Notes: a model not told the origin generated them from the letters alone. Positions 1-9,841 are shown, counted from the first letter of the stretch. The stretch: DNA of 64,000 nucleotides from Bradyrhizobium sp. Ai1a-2 (GCF_000426245.1 NZ_AUEZ01000005.1:62001-126000); one strand, 5' to 3'. A program made the numbers and translations.

Positions 1-836
1 TGTACAGGAACATTCTGGTGCTGGTGCCCACGGAATTGTCGGCGCGTCCGGTCGCCGATGGCTCGATATCGCTCGCGGCCGCACGCCAGGCCGAACTCGA
101 GGCGCTGGCGATAGGCTACGAGGCAAGCAGCATACCAATGGCTGCGGAGGGCGGCGCCGCGGTCGCCTCGATCTATGAGATCGAGCGTCAGCGCGCGTTC
201 GAGCGCGCCGACGGCGCGTTGCGCGTGTTCGAGGCGCAGGCGAAGAATGCAGGCATCACCTACCGCTGTCGCGCGCTCAGCGCGCTTCCGGGCGAGGCTG
301 TCGACATCGTCGGTGCGGTCGCGCGGCTGCACGACCTGACGATCGTGTCGCAGCCCGAACACGACCGCGACACCTTCGACAACAACCTCGCTCAGGAAAC
401 TCTGTTCGAGGCGGGCGGTCCGGTGCTGTTCATGCCTTACACGTTCAAGGGCGCGTTCAGGGCAAGGCGGATCGGCATCTGCTGGGACGGCAGCCGCGTT
501 GCGGCGCGCGCCGTGCACGACGCAATGCCGTTCCTGAAGGCGGCCGATACGCTGACGGTCGTCACCGTCAACGAAGAGGACAACGTCCCCAGCGAGGCGT
601 CGCCGACCCATCTCGCGCGATACCTGGCGCATATCGGCGTTCCGGTCCATGTGACCTCGCTCAGGATGGATGATTCCGAGATCCAGGCGGGCATCCTGTC
701 GCTCGCGGCTGACGAGTCGCTCGATCTCCTGGTGATGGGTGGCTATGGGCATTCGCGCCTCAAGGAAACCGTGCTCGGCGGCGTCACGCGCGACATGCTG
801 CGCTGCATGACCGTGCCGACGCTGATGTCGCACTAG
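1..836 (+). CDS. Universal stress protein (UspA family), start codon cut by window edge
   Basis: Cytoplasmic UspA-fold protein of about 277 residues. The frame is open to base 3 and the window begins with TG followed by codons for YRNILVLVP, the usual Usp N-terminus, so the real ATG very probably begins one base before the window. A GTG at 18 is only an internal codon. The C-terminal half carries the nucleotide-binding signature of the family: LLVMGGYGHSR, then nine residues on a Gly-Gly, then VPTLMSH. The length suggests two Usp-like halves, the N-terminal one degenerate. It lies 18 bp before the CBS-BON gene, a pairing typical of stress and low-oxygen loci. The exact role is not readable from the sequence. 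Confidence 0.88.
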   Translation, partial: YRNILVLVPTELSARPVADGSISLAAARQAELEALAIGYEASSIPMAAEGGAAVASIYEIERQRAFERADGALRVFEAQAKNAGITYRCRALSALPGEAVDIVGAVARLHDLTIVSQPEHDRDTFDNNLAQETLFEAGGPVLFMPYTFKGAFRARRIGICWDGSRVAARAVHDAMPFLKAADTLTVVTVNEEDNVPSEASPTHLARYLAHIGVPVHVTSLRMDDSEIQAGILSLAADESLDLLVMGGYGHSRLKETVLGGVTRDMLRCMTVPTLMSH

Positions 837-854
837 CTGCGGGAGAGACATGCC

Positions 855-1589
855 ATGCGCGCTCACCAGATCATGACCAGGGACGTCATCACCGTCGGCC
901 CTCATGCATCCATCATGGATGCCGCCAACATCATGCTGCGCTGTCACTTGAGCGGCCTGCCGGTGATGGGCGAAGATGGCACGCTCAAGGGCATCGTCTC
1001 CGAGAGCGACTTCCTTCGCCGCGGCGAGATCGGCACCGGGCGCCGGCGTCCGGGTTGGCTGCAGTTCTTCGCCGGGCCCGGCCGCGCGGCGATCGATTTC
1101 GTGCATGAACGCGGGCGTCACGTCGAAGACGTCATGACGCCGGATCCGATCACGGTGGACGAGCAGACGCCCCTGGACGAGCTCGTGGGCATCATGGAAA
1201 AGAAGGGCGTGAAGCGCCTGCCGGTGATGAGCGGCAAGATGCTTGTCGGCATCATCACGCGCGCCAACATCCTTCAGGCGGTCGCGAGCCTCGCCAGGGA
1301 AATCCCCGACCCGACCGCCGACGACCAGCATATCCGCGATCATATCCTGCGTCAGATCCAGGACACCGACTGGCGGCCCGCCGGCTTCCAGGTCACCGTG
1401 CGCAAGGGCGTCGTTCACCTGCATGGCGTCATCTTCGACGACAGCACGCGCAAGGCGGCGATGGTGCTCGCCGAGAACACCGCTGGCGTAAAGGGGGTCC
1501 ACGACCATCTCTGCTTCGTGGATACTTATTCTGGCTACTACGTGGAATCGCCGGAAGACACTTCGACGGAAGCGCGGCCGATCTACTAA
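855..1589 (+). CDS. CBS-CBS-BON domain protein
   Basis: 244 residues, start supported by GGGAGAG about seven bases upstream. Residues 7-55 and 93-148 are two CBS repeats (each begins with a D/V-x-M-T-x-D/P-x-I-T-V segment and has the LPV core), forming a Bateman module that senses adenosine nucleotides. Residues about 155-220 are a BON domain with the V-x-L-x-G core, a family linked to envelope or phospholipid binding. Such proteins act as nucleotide-responsive regulators in stress and hypoxia clusters; the effector here is unknown. It is probably co-transcribed with the preceding usp gene. Confidence 0.9.
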   Translation: MRAHQIMTRDVITVGPHASIMDAANIMLRCHLSGLPVMGEDGTLKGIVSESDFLRRGEIGTGRRRPGWLQFFAGPGRAAIDFVHERGRHVEDVMTPDPITVDEQTPLDELVGIMEKKGVKRLPVMSGKMLVGIITRANILQAVASLAREIPDPTADDQHIRDHILRQIQDTDWRPAGFQVTVRKGVVHLHGVIFDDSTRKAAMVLAENTAGVKGVHDHLCFVDTYSGYYVESPEDTSTEARPIY

Positions 1590-2120
1590 AGTTGCAGGAT
1601 CAGGTCACATCCCGGATTTCCAGCTCGCTGCAGTTCACCTTGCCGATCGCCTGGATGCGCAAGACGCAGATGACGATGACCACGCTGCTGTCGATGTGAT
1701 ATGATGTGATGTGGCGCGATGCTGCGGCATCGCAGGAAAGGCCGGACAATCCCTACAATATTGTCGGATGTTTTTTCTTCGGAAGAGAAGCAAACTTTCC
1801 GACGGCCTATGTGTTCTGGAATGCCGAGGCGCACAGTCGAAATCGATACGATCGAAAGCTATACAAAGGTATACGCGCAGGCATACTAACGATTTTCCTC
1901 ACAACTTTATTCGCGGCCAACTCTTTCAGAACTAAAGCAAATTCGTCCCGACGTGCGGCCGACCACGCTACGGCCATTTGCAATATCTAACACCCGCTAA
2001 GCATCTATAACGAGCATCATAGCGCGAAGGGCATATGCTCTTCAACATCGCAACTACTGCATTCGCAAAGTTCCTCGGTCGCGCGATGAAGCAGGCGACC
2101 GAAACTAGAAAGGATGAGCG
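1590..2120. other. Intergenic region, AT-rich, no convincing gene
   Basis: This 531-base gap is clearly more AT-rich than its surroundings from about 1740 to 2070. It holds only short ORFs without recognisable composition or ribosome sites. The 3' end (AGAAAGGATGAGCG before 2121) is the ribosome binding site of the AraC-type gene, so the AT-rich part is probably its promoter. On the minus strand, bases about 1598-1682 read as a 28-codon peptide ending CSELEIRDVT, which could be a gene remnant; I could not confirm it. Confidence 0.4.
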
Positions 2121-3176
2121 ATGCTTACGCAGGCTTTCAACGAGAGGCTGGGCCACCCTCACGTCGGCCTCCAGATCGGCTCGGAAACGCACCACGTCCA
2201 TCCTGATACCGAAGGGCTCCGCCAGGAGCACAGGTGGCGCGACCTGAAACCGGATGATGCGGCTGCGGTCGGGGAGATCGCGATTTCGCGCTGGGCCGGC
2301 TCGCAAACGGGTTCCCGATATGAGGAAGCGGCAACGCCGCCCGGCCGATATGTCGTGGCGATTGCCCTGAAGAGCACGCGCCTCACCCTGACACGGGGAC
2401 GGCAGATCATCTTCGATGGGGTCATGCCGGCGGGCACGCTGCATGTCACGGCGCCTTCGACGCAGCTTGGTGCGCAGTTTCACGCCCCATACGACTTCCT
2501 GCACTTCCATGTTTCGGCCGACTATCTGCACGGACATCGCGCCGCGGCCGAGTCCTGCCCGACCGGCGAGGAGCTGGGCGACTTCATCCTACTGCGCGAC
2601 TCCTTTGCCGAGCAGCTCGGCAGGGCACTGATCGAGCGCGGCAACGCCAAGGATCCGGCCTTCACCCGCTGCATTGGTCAAACGCTGGCAATGCATATCG
2701 CCCGGCTCGAGACGCCGCGGAGCAAGGTCAACGCCCTGCCGAAATGGCGGCTCAGGCGGGTCGAGGAGTACGTCAACGCCAACTACCATCGCAGCGTCAG
2801 CCTCGCCGATCTGGCCAAGGCCGCCGGCCTGTCGCGCATGCATTTTGCGGCCCAGTTCCGGGCGGCGACCGGTTTCCGTCCGCGCGAATATCTGCTGCAC
2901 CGGCGCGTCGAGCGCGCGAAGTCGATCCTATCGGACGGCGAGACGTCCCTGGCCGAGGTCGCGTTGGCGGTGGGCTTCTGCACCCAGGCGCATTTCTCGA
3001 CCGTCTTCAAGCGCATTACCGGAGAAACGCCGGCGCGCTGGCGGACCGCCAGCCGAAGCGCATCGCCTTCGCCGATTGACCAAAGCGTCCGGACCAAGGT
3101 CCCGTTCGGCACCCCACGGGCCGAAGTACGCCACGCGGATCATCTCATTGCTGCCAGTAATCACGCATCGCTGTGA
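2121..3176 (+). CDS. AraC/XylS-family transcriptional regulator
   Basis: 351 residues; start chosen from the strong AAGGATGAG site upstream. Residues about 215-310 are the double helix-turn-helix AraC domain (VSLADLAKAAGLSRMHFAAQ, then VALAVGFCTQAHFSTVFKR and the P-x-x-W/RWR end). The N-terminal 200 residues are a divergent sensor region with a cupin-like pattern (APYDFLHFHVS). The ~35-residue tail after the DNA-binding domain is unusual for the family. It stands alone, so its target is unknown; the neighbouring STAND regulators or the upstream AT-rich region are candidates. Confidence 0.9.
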   Translation: MLTQAFNERLGHPHVGLQIGSETHHVHPDTEGLRQEHRWRDLKPDDAAAVGEIAISRWAGSQTGSRYEEAATPPGRYVVAIALKSTRLTLTRGRQIIFDGVMPAGTLHVTAPSTQLGAQFHAPYDFLHFHVSADYLHGHRAAAESCPTGEELGDFILLRDSFAEQLGRALIERGNAKDPAFTRCIGQTLAMHIARLETPRSKVNALPKWRLRRVEEYVNANYHRSVSLADLAKAAGLSRMHFAAQFRAATGFRPREYLLHRRVERAKSILSDGETSLAEVALAVGFCTQAHFSTVFKRITGETPARWRTASRSASPSPIDQSVRTKVPFGTPRAEVRHADHLIAASNHASL

Positions 3177-3189
3177 AAGCACCTGAGGC

Positions 3190-3210
3190 GGTGTCGCAAC
3201 TTGCGACACC
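3190..3210. promoter_or_regulatory. Perfect 10-bp inverted repeat after araC-type gene
   Basis: GGTGTCGCAA, one central base, then TTGCGACACC, 13 bases after the AraC-type stop codon. The one-base centre suits a dimeric protein binding site better than a hairpin, although eight base pairs with a five-base loop are possible. No T-run follows, so it is not a classical intrinsic terminator. It lies 315 bp upstream of the first STAND regulator. Confidence 0.45.
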
Positions 3211-3524
3211 GGCCGCGCCATAGTCATTTGCGATCATTTGATTGAAAATCGGCATCACCGCCGAGGCAGCCGGCGCACATCGCCCCTTTTGCCGCATGGC
3301 GCGATATTATTCCTAGCTCGACCTGTCGGACGCGGAGCCATCGTGTAACACCTTTGGCTAAGGTTGCTAGGCGTCCGGAAAGCAATATGATGGCCTCGAT
3401 TGGTCCCTCGACGAACTCAGGTTGGAGTTTGGTCGGGGACCGCGACGTGCTGCTCCGTTGCGCATCAAGCTTGTGCGCTGAAGGACGGAGAGCACCGGCC
3501 ACTTGCTTGATTGAGGTCCCGAAC
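3211..3524. other. Upstream region of first STAND regulator
   Basis: Non-coding on present evidence. The frame of the next gene is open back to 3354 and contains an alternative start, but the codons in 3354-3524 do not resemble the paralogous protein at 6917. The sequence TTGAGGTCCCGAAC before ATG 3525 supplies a ribosome site. No other structure was recognised. Confidence 0.4.
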
Positions 3525-6452
3525 ATGGGCGACCGCACGCAACGTGCCGTCCGCGAGGCCGGTCGGGATTCGGCCGCGCCGGAGGCCGTTTGCTTCGGCC
3601 CGTTTCGGCTGCATGCAGGGCAAAGAACGCTCGAGAAGGATGGCCATCCGATTCGGCTCGGCGGCCGGGCGCTTGATCTTCTGATCACCCTGGTCGAGCG
3701 CGCCGGCACCGTGGTCAGCAAGAACGATTTGTTGGCCAAGGTATGGCCCGACATCATTGTCGATGAAGGCAGCCTCAGGGTGCAGATCGCCGGCCTTCGA
3801 AAGGCGCTCGGCGACGGCGAGGCAGGCGCGAGATATCTGAGCACGGTTTCGGGACAGGGCTACTGCTTCGTCGGGCGGCTTTCGCATCCGAACGGTCAGC
3901 AGCAGTCCTCGATCGGACCAACTCCTGAGCCGCTCCACAATTTGCCGGCGCGGCCGACGCGATTGGTGGGACGCGACCAAACCGTTCGCGACATATCGTC
4001 CAAGCTGAAGAGCGAGCGTTTCGTCACGATCGTCGGCCCCGGTGGAGTCGGCAAGACCACAGTGGCGGTCTCCGCCGGCCATGAATTGCTCGAGGAATTC
4101 GCCGGTGCGGTCCGCTTCCTCGACTTTGGCGCGCTTCAGGACCCTGCGCTCGTCCCAAACGTCGTCGCCTCGGCGCTTGGCCTCAGCCAAACCGGGGATC
4201 CTTCGGGCAGCCTGCTGAACCTGCTCCGAGACAAGCGGATGCTGCTGATTCTGGATTGTTGCGAGCATGTGATCGAGACATCCGCCGTGCTGGCCGAGCG
4301 GCTTTATGCCGAGGCGCCGCAGCTTCATATCCTGGCCACCAGCCGGGAGTCGCTGCGGGTCGAGGGCGAGCACGTTTACCGTCTGCAGCCGCTCTTGAGC
4401 CCACCGGACGACGCCGGGCTGACGGCCGCGCAGGCACTCGCCTTTCCTGCAGTCCAGCTATTCGTGGAGCGCGCGGCTGCGAGTGGTGGCCGGTTCGTCG
4501 AACTGAGCGACACGGACGCGCGCCTGGTTGGCGAGATCTGCCGCAGGCTGGATGGCATTGCACTTGCGATCGAGCTCGCCGCCAGCCGCGCCAGCGCCTG
4601 CAGTATCAAGGACACGGTCGCGCTGTTGAACGACGCGTTCAAGCTCCTGGGCGAAGGACAACGTTCGGTGCTGCCGCGGCACCAGACCCTGCGCGCGACA
4701 CTCGACTGGAGCTACAAGCTGCTGTCGGAGCCGGAGCGTATGGTGCTGCGGCGGGTGGCCGTGTTTGCGGGCACCTTCACCTTGGAAGCCGCCCGCTCGG
4801 TTGCGGGCGCGGAGGACACCGACGATGGGCAGGTGATCGCGGCTGTTGCCAGCCTGGTTGCAAAGTCCATGCTTGCGGCAGGCGCAAGCGGCACGACGAC
4901 GCGATACAGGTTGCTCGACACGACGCGGGCCTATGCCCTGGAACGGCTTGCCGCCAGCACGGATGGCGATGCGACGGCGCGGCGGCATGCCGGCTATTTC
5001 CTGCACCTGCTGCAAGAGATCGGCAACGGCGCGACCGCGGCGGCGGAATCGAGCCGCTTTGCAGCAATCGCCGACCAGTTCGGAAACATACGCGCCGCGC
5101 TAGCCTGGTGCTTCGCCGAACACGGCGACCGCGCAATGGGCGTCGCGCTGGCTGCAGCGGCGATGCCGTTTTTCCTCAAATTGTCGCTGTTCGCCGAGTG
5201 CCAGCTCTGGGCGAAGCGCGCGATCGAGCAACTTGCGGCGACAAATCACAGCCTGAAATACGACCTCGACCTTCACGCCGCCCTTGGTCTGGCGCTGTTG
5301 CTTACAAAAGGGACCACCGATGACGTCCATGCGTTCCTCACGCGAGCGCTTCGAATAGCCGAAGACATCGGCGACGTTCCCAGCCAGCTTCGCCTGATAG
5401 AGCGGCTTCACGTGTTCCAGATGAGGGCGGGAAATTTCACGGAGGCGCTGGCGCTCGCCAAACGAGGCGAAGCCGTCGCGTCCGATCACGGCGACCGCGT
5501 CAAACTTGCGCATATGCGGATTGCGCTCGGCGTCTCCTGCCATCTTTCCGGAGACGCGCCGCTGGCCCGGTCCTATGTGGAATCGGCGTTGTTGCAATTG
5601 CCGGGATCGGAACCTGATGTCGATGACCCCCTGAACTACGATTATTTCAGTCGCGCACGGATCACCCAGGCTCGCATCCTCTGGCTTCAGGGCTATCCCG
5701 ATCAGGCGGTCGACACGGCGCAGCGAGCCATCGCCGACACGATGCGTATCGGTCATCCCGCCAAGCTCTGCATGGCGCTGCTCTGGGCATTCTCGATCTT
5801 TGTCTGGAACTCGGAAACGGAGAACTACGAAGAATACGCCGACAGACTTATCCTGGAAGCCAGCAAGCACGCGCTGGGGCCCTACCAGACCATTGGCTAC
5901 GGAACAAAAGGCGTTGTCCTGGTGGCGCAGGGCCAGGTCGAGACCGGGATTGCGTTGCTTCGGGGTGCGCTGGAAGTCATGCGCAGCCATCGCTATGGCT
6001 CGCTCGCGGATTTCCGCATCGCGCTGGCGCAGGCGCTCGCCACCACCGGGCAGGAAAGGGAAGCGCTGGATACGATCGATCAGGCAATCGTCCGTGTCGA
6101 GCACAACAAGGATCTGTTCTGCATGCCCGAGTTGCTGCGTGCAAAGGCGGAAGTGCTGCTCGCGGCGAGAATCCCCGATTTGGTGCAGGCAGAACATTAC
6201 CTCAAGGGATCGATTGATCTGGCCCGGCGTCAATCAGCACTCGCCATGGAGCTGGTTGCCGCGACCTGCCTCGCCAGACTCTGGCTCCGGCAGGATCGCG
6301 CTGCCGAGGCGCGGCGGCTGCTCGCACCGACCTATGGCCGGTTTACCGAGGGGTTCAACAGCCACGCGCTCAAGGCGGCGAGAGCGCTGCTGGATGAACT
6401 GAGCGCGCAACATCCGGACTCGTTGGACGCAAGACTGGCCGCCCGGGGATAA
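3525..6452 (+). CDS. Winged-helix / STAND ATPase / TPR transcriptional regulator (copy 1)
   Basis: 975 residues from ATG 3525 (GAGG eight bases upstream; the start also aligns with the paralogue). Residues about 20-118 form an OmpR/PhoB-type winged helix beginning FGPFRLHAGQRTLEKDG. A NB-ARC-like ATPase follows, with P-loop GPGGVGKTT near 171 and Walker B LLILDCCEH near 240, then the ATSRESL motif typical of COG3903-type ATPases. The rest is a helical TPR-like region. The architecture is that of signal-transducing STAND regulators that bind DNA after ligand-driven ATP loading. The neighbouring gene at 6917 has the same order of domains and many identical motifs, so the two are tandem paralogues. 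Ligand and targets are unknown. Confidence 0.88.
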   Translation: MGDRTQRAVREAGRDSAAPEAVCFGPFRLHAGQRTLEKDGHPIRLGGRALDLLITLVERAGTVVSKNDLLAKVWPDIIVDEGSLRVQIAGLRKALGDGEAGARYLSTVSGQGYCFVGRLSHPNGQQQSSIGPTPEPLHNLPARPTRLVGRDQTVRDISSKLKSERFVTIVGPGGVGKTTVAVSAGHELLEEFAGAVRFLDFGALQDPALVPNVVASALGLSQTGDPSGSLLNLLRDKRMLLILDCCEHVIETSAVLAERLYAEAPQLHILATSRESLRVEGEHVYRLQPLLSPPDDAGLTAAQALAFPAVQLFVERAAASGGRFVELSDTDARLVGEICRRLDGIALAIELAASRASACSIKDTVALLNDAFKLLGEGQRSVLPRHQTLRATLDWSYKLLSEPERMVLRRVAVFAGTFTLEAARSVAGAEDTDDGQVIAAVASLVAKSMLAAGASGTTTRYRLLDTTRAYALERLAASTDGDATARRHAGYFLHLLQEIGNGATAAAESSRFAAIADQFGNIRAALAWCFAEHGDRAMGVALAAAAMPFFLKLSLFAECQLWAKRAIEQLAATNHSLKYDLDLHAALGLALLLTKGTTDDVHAFLTRALRIAEDIGDVPSQLRLIERLHVFQMRAGNFTEALALAKRGEAVASDHGDRVKLAHMRIALGVSCHLSGDAPLARSYVESALLQLPGSEPDVDDPLNYDYFSRARITQARILWLQGYPDQAVDTAQRAIADTMRIGHPAKLCMALLWAFSIFVWNSETENYEEYADRLILEASKHALGPYQTIGYGTKGVVLVAQGQVETGIALLRGALEVMRSHRYGSLADFRIALAQALATTGQEREALDTIDQAIVRVEHNKDLFCMPELLRAKAEVLLAARIPDLVQAEHYLKGSIDLARRQSALAMELVAATCLARLWLRQDRAAEARRLLAPTYGRFTEGFNSHALKAARALLDELSAQHPDSLDARLAARG

Positions 6453-6916
6453 GGCCGGAACGCATCCGCCCGACGCTGATCAATCTGCGTCCGTCCGGCA
6501 ACCGCGATCATGCGAACTCGAAACGAAGGTGCAGATCCGAAAGACCCGAGCCCATCCGATCTGGCACCCTCTCGCTCGTAAGCATTCAACACCACCAGCT
6601 TGCACCATCGGCTCGCATAGCCCCCCAAGGCAACGAGCCCCGGGGGCCGTCCTATCCCCCCGCCCCATCCCCGGGACGGCCCCCCTTTCCTTCTCCATAC
6701 ATTATCCGCTTGCCGCGGCCGCCGCGGCTTGCCTTTCGAACGGGTTGCTGCCTCTGGCGAGAGACGATACCGATAGCCCCCGGGAACCGGGCGTGGATCA
6801 TGGCTCGTTGGCTGCAAGCCGCTCCAGCGAGAGAAAATCCCGTCCAAACTGGTGCCCTAATCCGGGCACACATCGTAGTTGGGCCAAAGGCGGCTCTCGC
6901 AGCAGGCAGGTAACGC
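6453..6916. other. Intergenic region between the STAND paralogues
   Basis: 464 bases without a credible gene. It holds a pyrimidine-rich tract with long C-runs around 6621-6690, a GC hairpin (listed separately) and a GCCGCGGC-rich palindromic stretch near 6712-6735. The end carries AGGCAGG before the GTG start at 6917. Confidence 0.5.
6642..6688 (+). terminator. GC-rich hairpin followed by short T-run
   Basis: GGGGGCCGTCC (6642-6652) pairs perfectly with GGACGGCCCCC (6674-6684); the loop is C-rich and TTT follows at 6686-6688. It probably ends the transcript of the upstream regulator and separates it from its paralogue. The T-run is short, so intrinsic termination is likely but not certain. 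Confidence 0.55.
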
Positions 6917-9760
6917 GTGCAGGGCGACAATAGCGATGAATCTGCACTGGCATTCGGACCATTCCGACTGCTGCCGAAAGCGCGACTGCTCGAGAAGGAT
7001 GGCAATCCCGTACATATCGGAGGCCGCGCGCTCGACATCCTGATCTTCCTCGCCGAACGCGCCGGCGAGGTCGTCGGCAAGCGGGAACTGGTGTCGCGGG
7101 TGTGGGCCGATGTGAACGTCGACGAAGGCAGCCTTCGCTTCCACGTCAGCGCGCTGCGCAAGGTGCTCGGCGACACCGCGTCCGGCGCGAGATATGTCGT
7201 GAACGTTCCTGGCCGCGGCTATTGCTTCACCGCGCCGATCGTGCGTACGGAGCCGAGGCCTGCCGCAGCGCCGGCCGGTAGCCCTCCCCTTCCGGGGCAA
7301 ATTGCCAGGATGATCGGGCGCGCTGAGACGATCGAGAAGATTGCCGCCGAGCTCGCGCGCCACCGGCTGGTCACGGTGGTCGGACCAGGCGGCATCGGCA
7401 AGACAACCGTCGCCCTGGCGGTGGGGCACCGTCAGCTTGCCGCCTTTGCCGGAACGGTGAGGTTCGTCGATTTCGGCTCGCTACGGGACAAGAGCCTGGC
7501 GCCGAGCGCGCTGGCATCGGCGCTGGGGCTTTCGGTCTCCTCCGACAATCCGGTGCCGAGCATACTGGCGTTTCTGCGCGAGAAACGCATGCTGTTGATC
7601 TTCGACAGTTGCGAGCATCTGTTGGAAAGCCTGGCGATGCTCGCGGAAAGCATCATCCGCGAGGCGCCTGAGGTTTCGATCCTGGCAACCAGCCGCGAAT
7701 CGCTGCGCGCCGAAGGCGAGCAGGTGCATCGGCTGTTTCCGCTGGATTGCCCGCCGGAGCGCGCCACCATCACGGCTCCCGACGTGCTGGCCTATCCCGC
7801 GGCGCAATTGTTCGTCGAGCGCATCGCCGCGAGCCTCGGCGGGTTCGAACTCGGCGATGCCGAGGCGCCGCTGGTGGCGGAAATCTGCCGCAAGCTCGAT
7901 GGCATTGCGCTGGCGATCGAGCTCGCCGCCGGTCGCGTCAACGCCTACGGAATTCAGGGCATCGCCACGCTGCTCAACAGCCGCTTCTCGCTGTTGTGGC
8001 AGGGCCGGCGCACCGCGGTGCCCAGGCATCAGACGCTGAGCGCGGCGCTCGGCTGGAGCTACGATCTATTGACTCCCACCGAAAGCGTCACGCTGCGCAG
8101 GCTGTCGGTGTTCGCCGGCACCTTCACGCTGGAAGCCGCGCTTGCGGTGGCCCCCGACGATGGGACCGATGAAGCCGAGGCGGTTGAGGCGATCGCAAAC
8201 CTCGTGGCAAAGTCGCTTATCTCGCTGCCGTCAACGGCTCAGCCGGTGCGCTATCGGCTGCTCGACACCACGCGCGCCTTCGCCGCGGAGAAGCTTGCGG
8301 AAAGCGGCGAAGCTGCAAGAATATCGCGCAAACACGCGATCTATTTCCGCGATCTCCTTGCAGGCCTCGCGGCGAGAACCGCAGGCATTTCGACCGGCGA
8401 CGGCTTCGCCTCTTATGCCGATCATCTTGCCAATGTCCGCACCGCCCTGGATTGGAGTTTCTCCGACCAGGGCGACCGCGCGATCGGAATCGGGCTTGCC
8501 GCCGCAGCCGCCCAATTCTTCCTCCAGCTTTCGCTGCTGACGGAATGCCATCGCTGGGCACGACAGGCGCTGTCGGGGTTCGATCCGCAAATTGCCGACC
8601 CGCGCCAGGAGATGGAGCTTCAGGCCGCGCTTGGCGTGTCCTTGATGTTCACGCAAGGCAACACCGAGGAAGTCCATGCGGCCTTCACCCGCAGCCTGCA
8701 ACTGGCAGAGTCCCACAACGACCTGCACTGGCAGCTATGGCTGATGCGGGAGCTTCATATCTATCTCACCCGGATCGGCGATTATCGTGGCGCGCTGGTG
8801 ATGGGCGAGCGCGGCGTCGTGGTTGCCAGGACATTGAACGATGTCGCCGCGATCCATACCGCGGAGTGGATGCTCGGGGTTGCCAACCACCTGATCGGGA
8901 ATCAGAACGACGCTGTCCTGCAATGTGAGAGCGCCACGACCCATGATCCTTCTCGCATGAAGATCAACATGCAGCGGCTGGGATATGATGACCGGATCGT
9001 GGCGCTGGTAGCGCTTGCACGAAGCCTCTGGCTGACGGGGCGTCCTGATCGCGCCATCGAGGCGGCCAGATATGCGGTCAGCGAGGCCGAGCGCACAGAG
9101 CAGCCGCTCACCATCGGCATTGGGCTGATATGGTCCATCTACGTGTTTCTCTGGGTCGGCGATTGGGACGATGCCGACAAGCTGATCGAGCGTCTCATCA
9201 ATCACGCGGCCAGACATTTTCTGGGGCCCTACCAGGCCGTGGGACTCGGACTGAAGGGCGAGCTGTTGGTCCGCCGCGGAGAGCCCAAGATCGGCATCGA
9301 GCTGCTGCGCCAGGGCGCCGGAACATTACGGCAGACGCGGCACAAGATCCTGAGCACGGTGTTCGCGGCAGCACTTGCCGAAGGCCTGGTGCAGGTGCGG
9401 CAATACGAGGAAGCGCTCGGAATCATCGACGAGGCGATCGCACAGCGCGACAGCGCCGGGCAATCGTTCGACCTGCCCGAGATGCTCCGCGTCAAGGGAT
9501 ATGTCCTGGCTTCCTCGGCCCGTTCATCCGAGGCCGAAACCTATCTGATGCAGTCGCTCACGCTGTCCCGCGAGCAAGGTGCGCTCGGATGGGAATTGCG
9601 GGCCGCCGCCACCTTGGGACGGCTCTGGCATGAACAGGGCGATGCAGCAAAGGCGCACGCGCTGATCGCTCCGCTCTATGCACGATACAGTGAAGGCCTC
9701 GACAGCGCCGATCTCAGGTCCGTAAAACTACTGCTCGATGAGCTGACTCCGAGCATCTAA
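6917..9760 (+). CDS. Winged-helix / STAND ATPase / TPR transcriptional regulator (copy 2)
   Basis: 947 residues from GTG 6917 (AGGCAGG upstream). The layout matches the copy at 3525: winged helix (FGPFRLLPKARLLEKDG to GRGYCFTAP), P-loop GPGGIGKTT near residue 155, Walker B LLIFDSCEH near 226, LATSRESL, then a TPR-like C-terminal half. Shared stretches such as ICRKLDGIALAIELAA and GTFTLEAA show that the two genes arose by tandem duplication. It may have a different ligand and the same style of action. The following unknown gene is 80 bp away and may share its transcript. Confidence 0.88.
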   Translation: MQGDNSDESALAFGPFRLLPKARLLEKDGNPVHIGGRALDILIFLAERAGEVVGKRELVSRVWADVNVDEGSLRFHVSALRKVLGDTASGARYVVNVPGRGYCFTAPIVRTEPRPAAAPAGSPPLPGQIARMIGRAETIEKIAAELARHRLVTVVGPGGIGKTTVALAVGHRQLAAFAGTVRFVDFGSLRDKSLAPSALASALGLSVSSDNPVPSILAFLREKRMLLIFDSCEHLLESLAMLAESIIREAPEVSILATSRESLRAEGEQVHRLFPLDCPPERATITAPDVLAYPAAQLFVERIAASLGGFELGDAEAPLVAEICRKLDGIALAIELAAGRVNAYGIQGIATLLNSRFSLLWQGRRTAVPRHQTLSAALGWSYDLLTPTESVTLRRLSVFAGTFTLEAALAVAPDDGTDEAEAVEAIANLVAKSLISLPSTAQPVRYRLLDTTRAFAAEKLAESGEAARISRKHAIYFRDLLAGLAARTAGISTGDGFASYADHLANVRTALDWSFSDQGDRAIGIGLAAAAAQFFLQLSLLTECHRWARQALSGFDPQIADPRQEMELQAALGVSLMFTQGNTEEVHAAFTRSLQLAESHNDLHWQLWLMRELHIYLTRIGDYRGALVMGERGVVVARTLNDVAAIHTAEWMLGVANHLIGNQNDAVLQCESATTHDPSRMKINMQRLGYDDRIVALVALARSLWLTGRPDRAIEAARYAVSEAERTEQPLTIGIGLIWSIYVFLWVGDWDDADKLIERLINHAARHFLGPYQAVGLGLKGELLVRRGEPKIGIELLRQGAGTLRQTRHKILSTVFAAALAEGLVQVRQYEEALGIIDEAIAQRDSAGQSFDLPEMLRVKGYVLASSARSSEAETYLMQSLTLSREQGALGWELRAAATLGRLWHEQGDAAKAHALIAPLYARYSEGLDSADLRSVKLLLDELTPSI

Positions 9761-9841
9761 CAACATCTAACGCGCAAATTCGCCCGTGCTGGGCCATGCT
9801 CTCTCCGCGATTTTGGGGCTGGTCGAAGACGGGATTTGCGA

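Noticed and set aside
1706-1990. 94-codon ORF in the AT-rich gap before the AraC-type gene
   Set aside because: No ribosome site, overlapping alternative frames, and no family-like pattern.
2035-2247. 70-codon ORF overlapping the start of the AraC-type gene
   Set aside because: The first 30 codons look plausible as a leader peptide, but the rest is the shadow of the regulator gene and no ribosome site was seen.
3354-3524. 57-codon N-terminal extension of the first STAND regulator
   Set aside because: Not similar to the paralogue's N-terminus, and ATG 3525 has a proper ribosome site.
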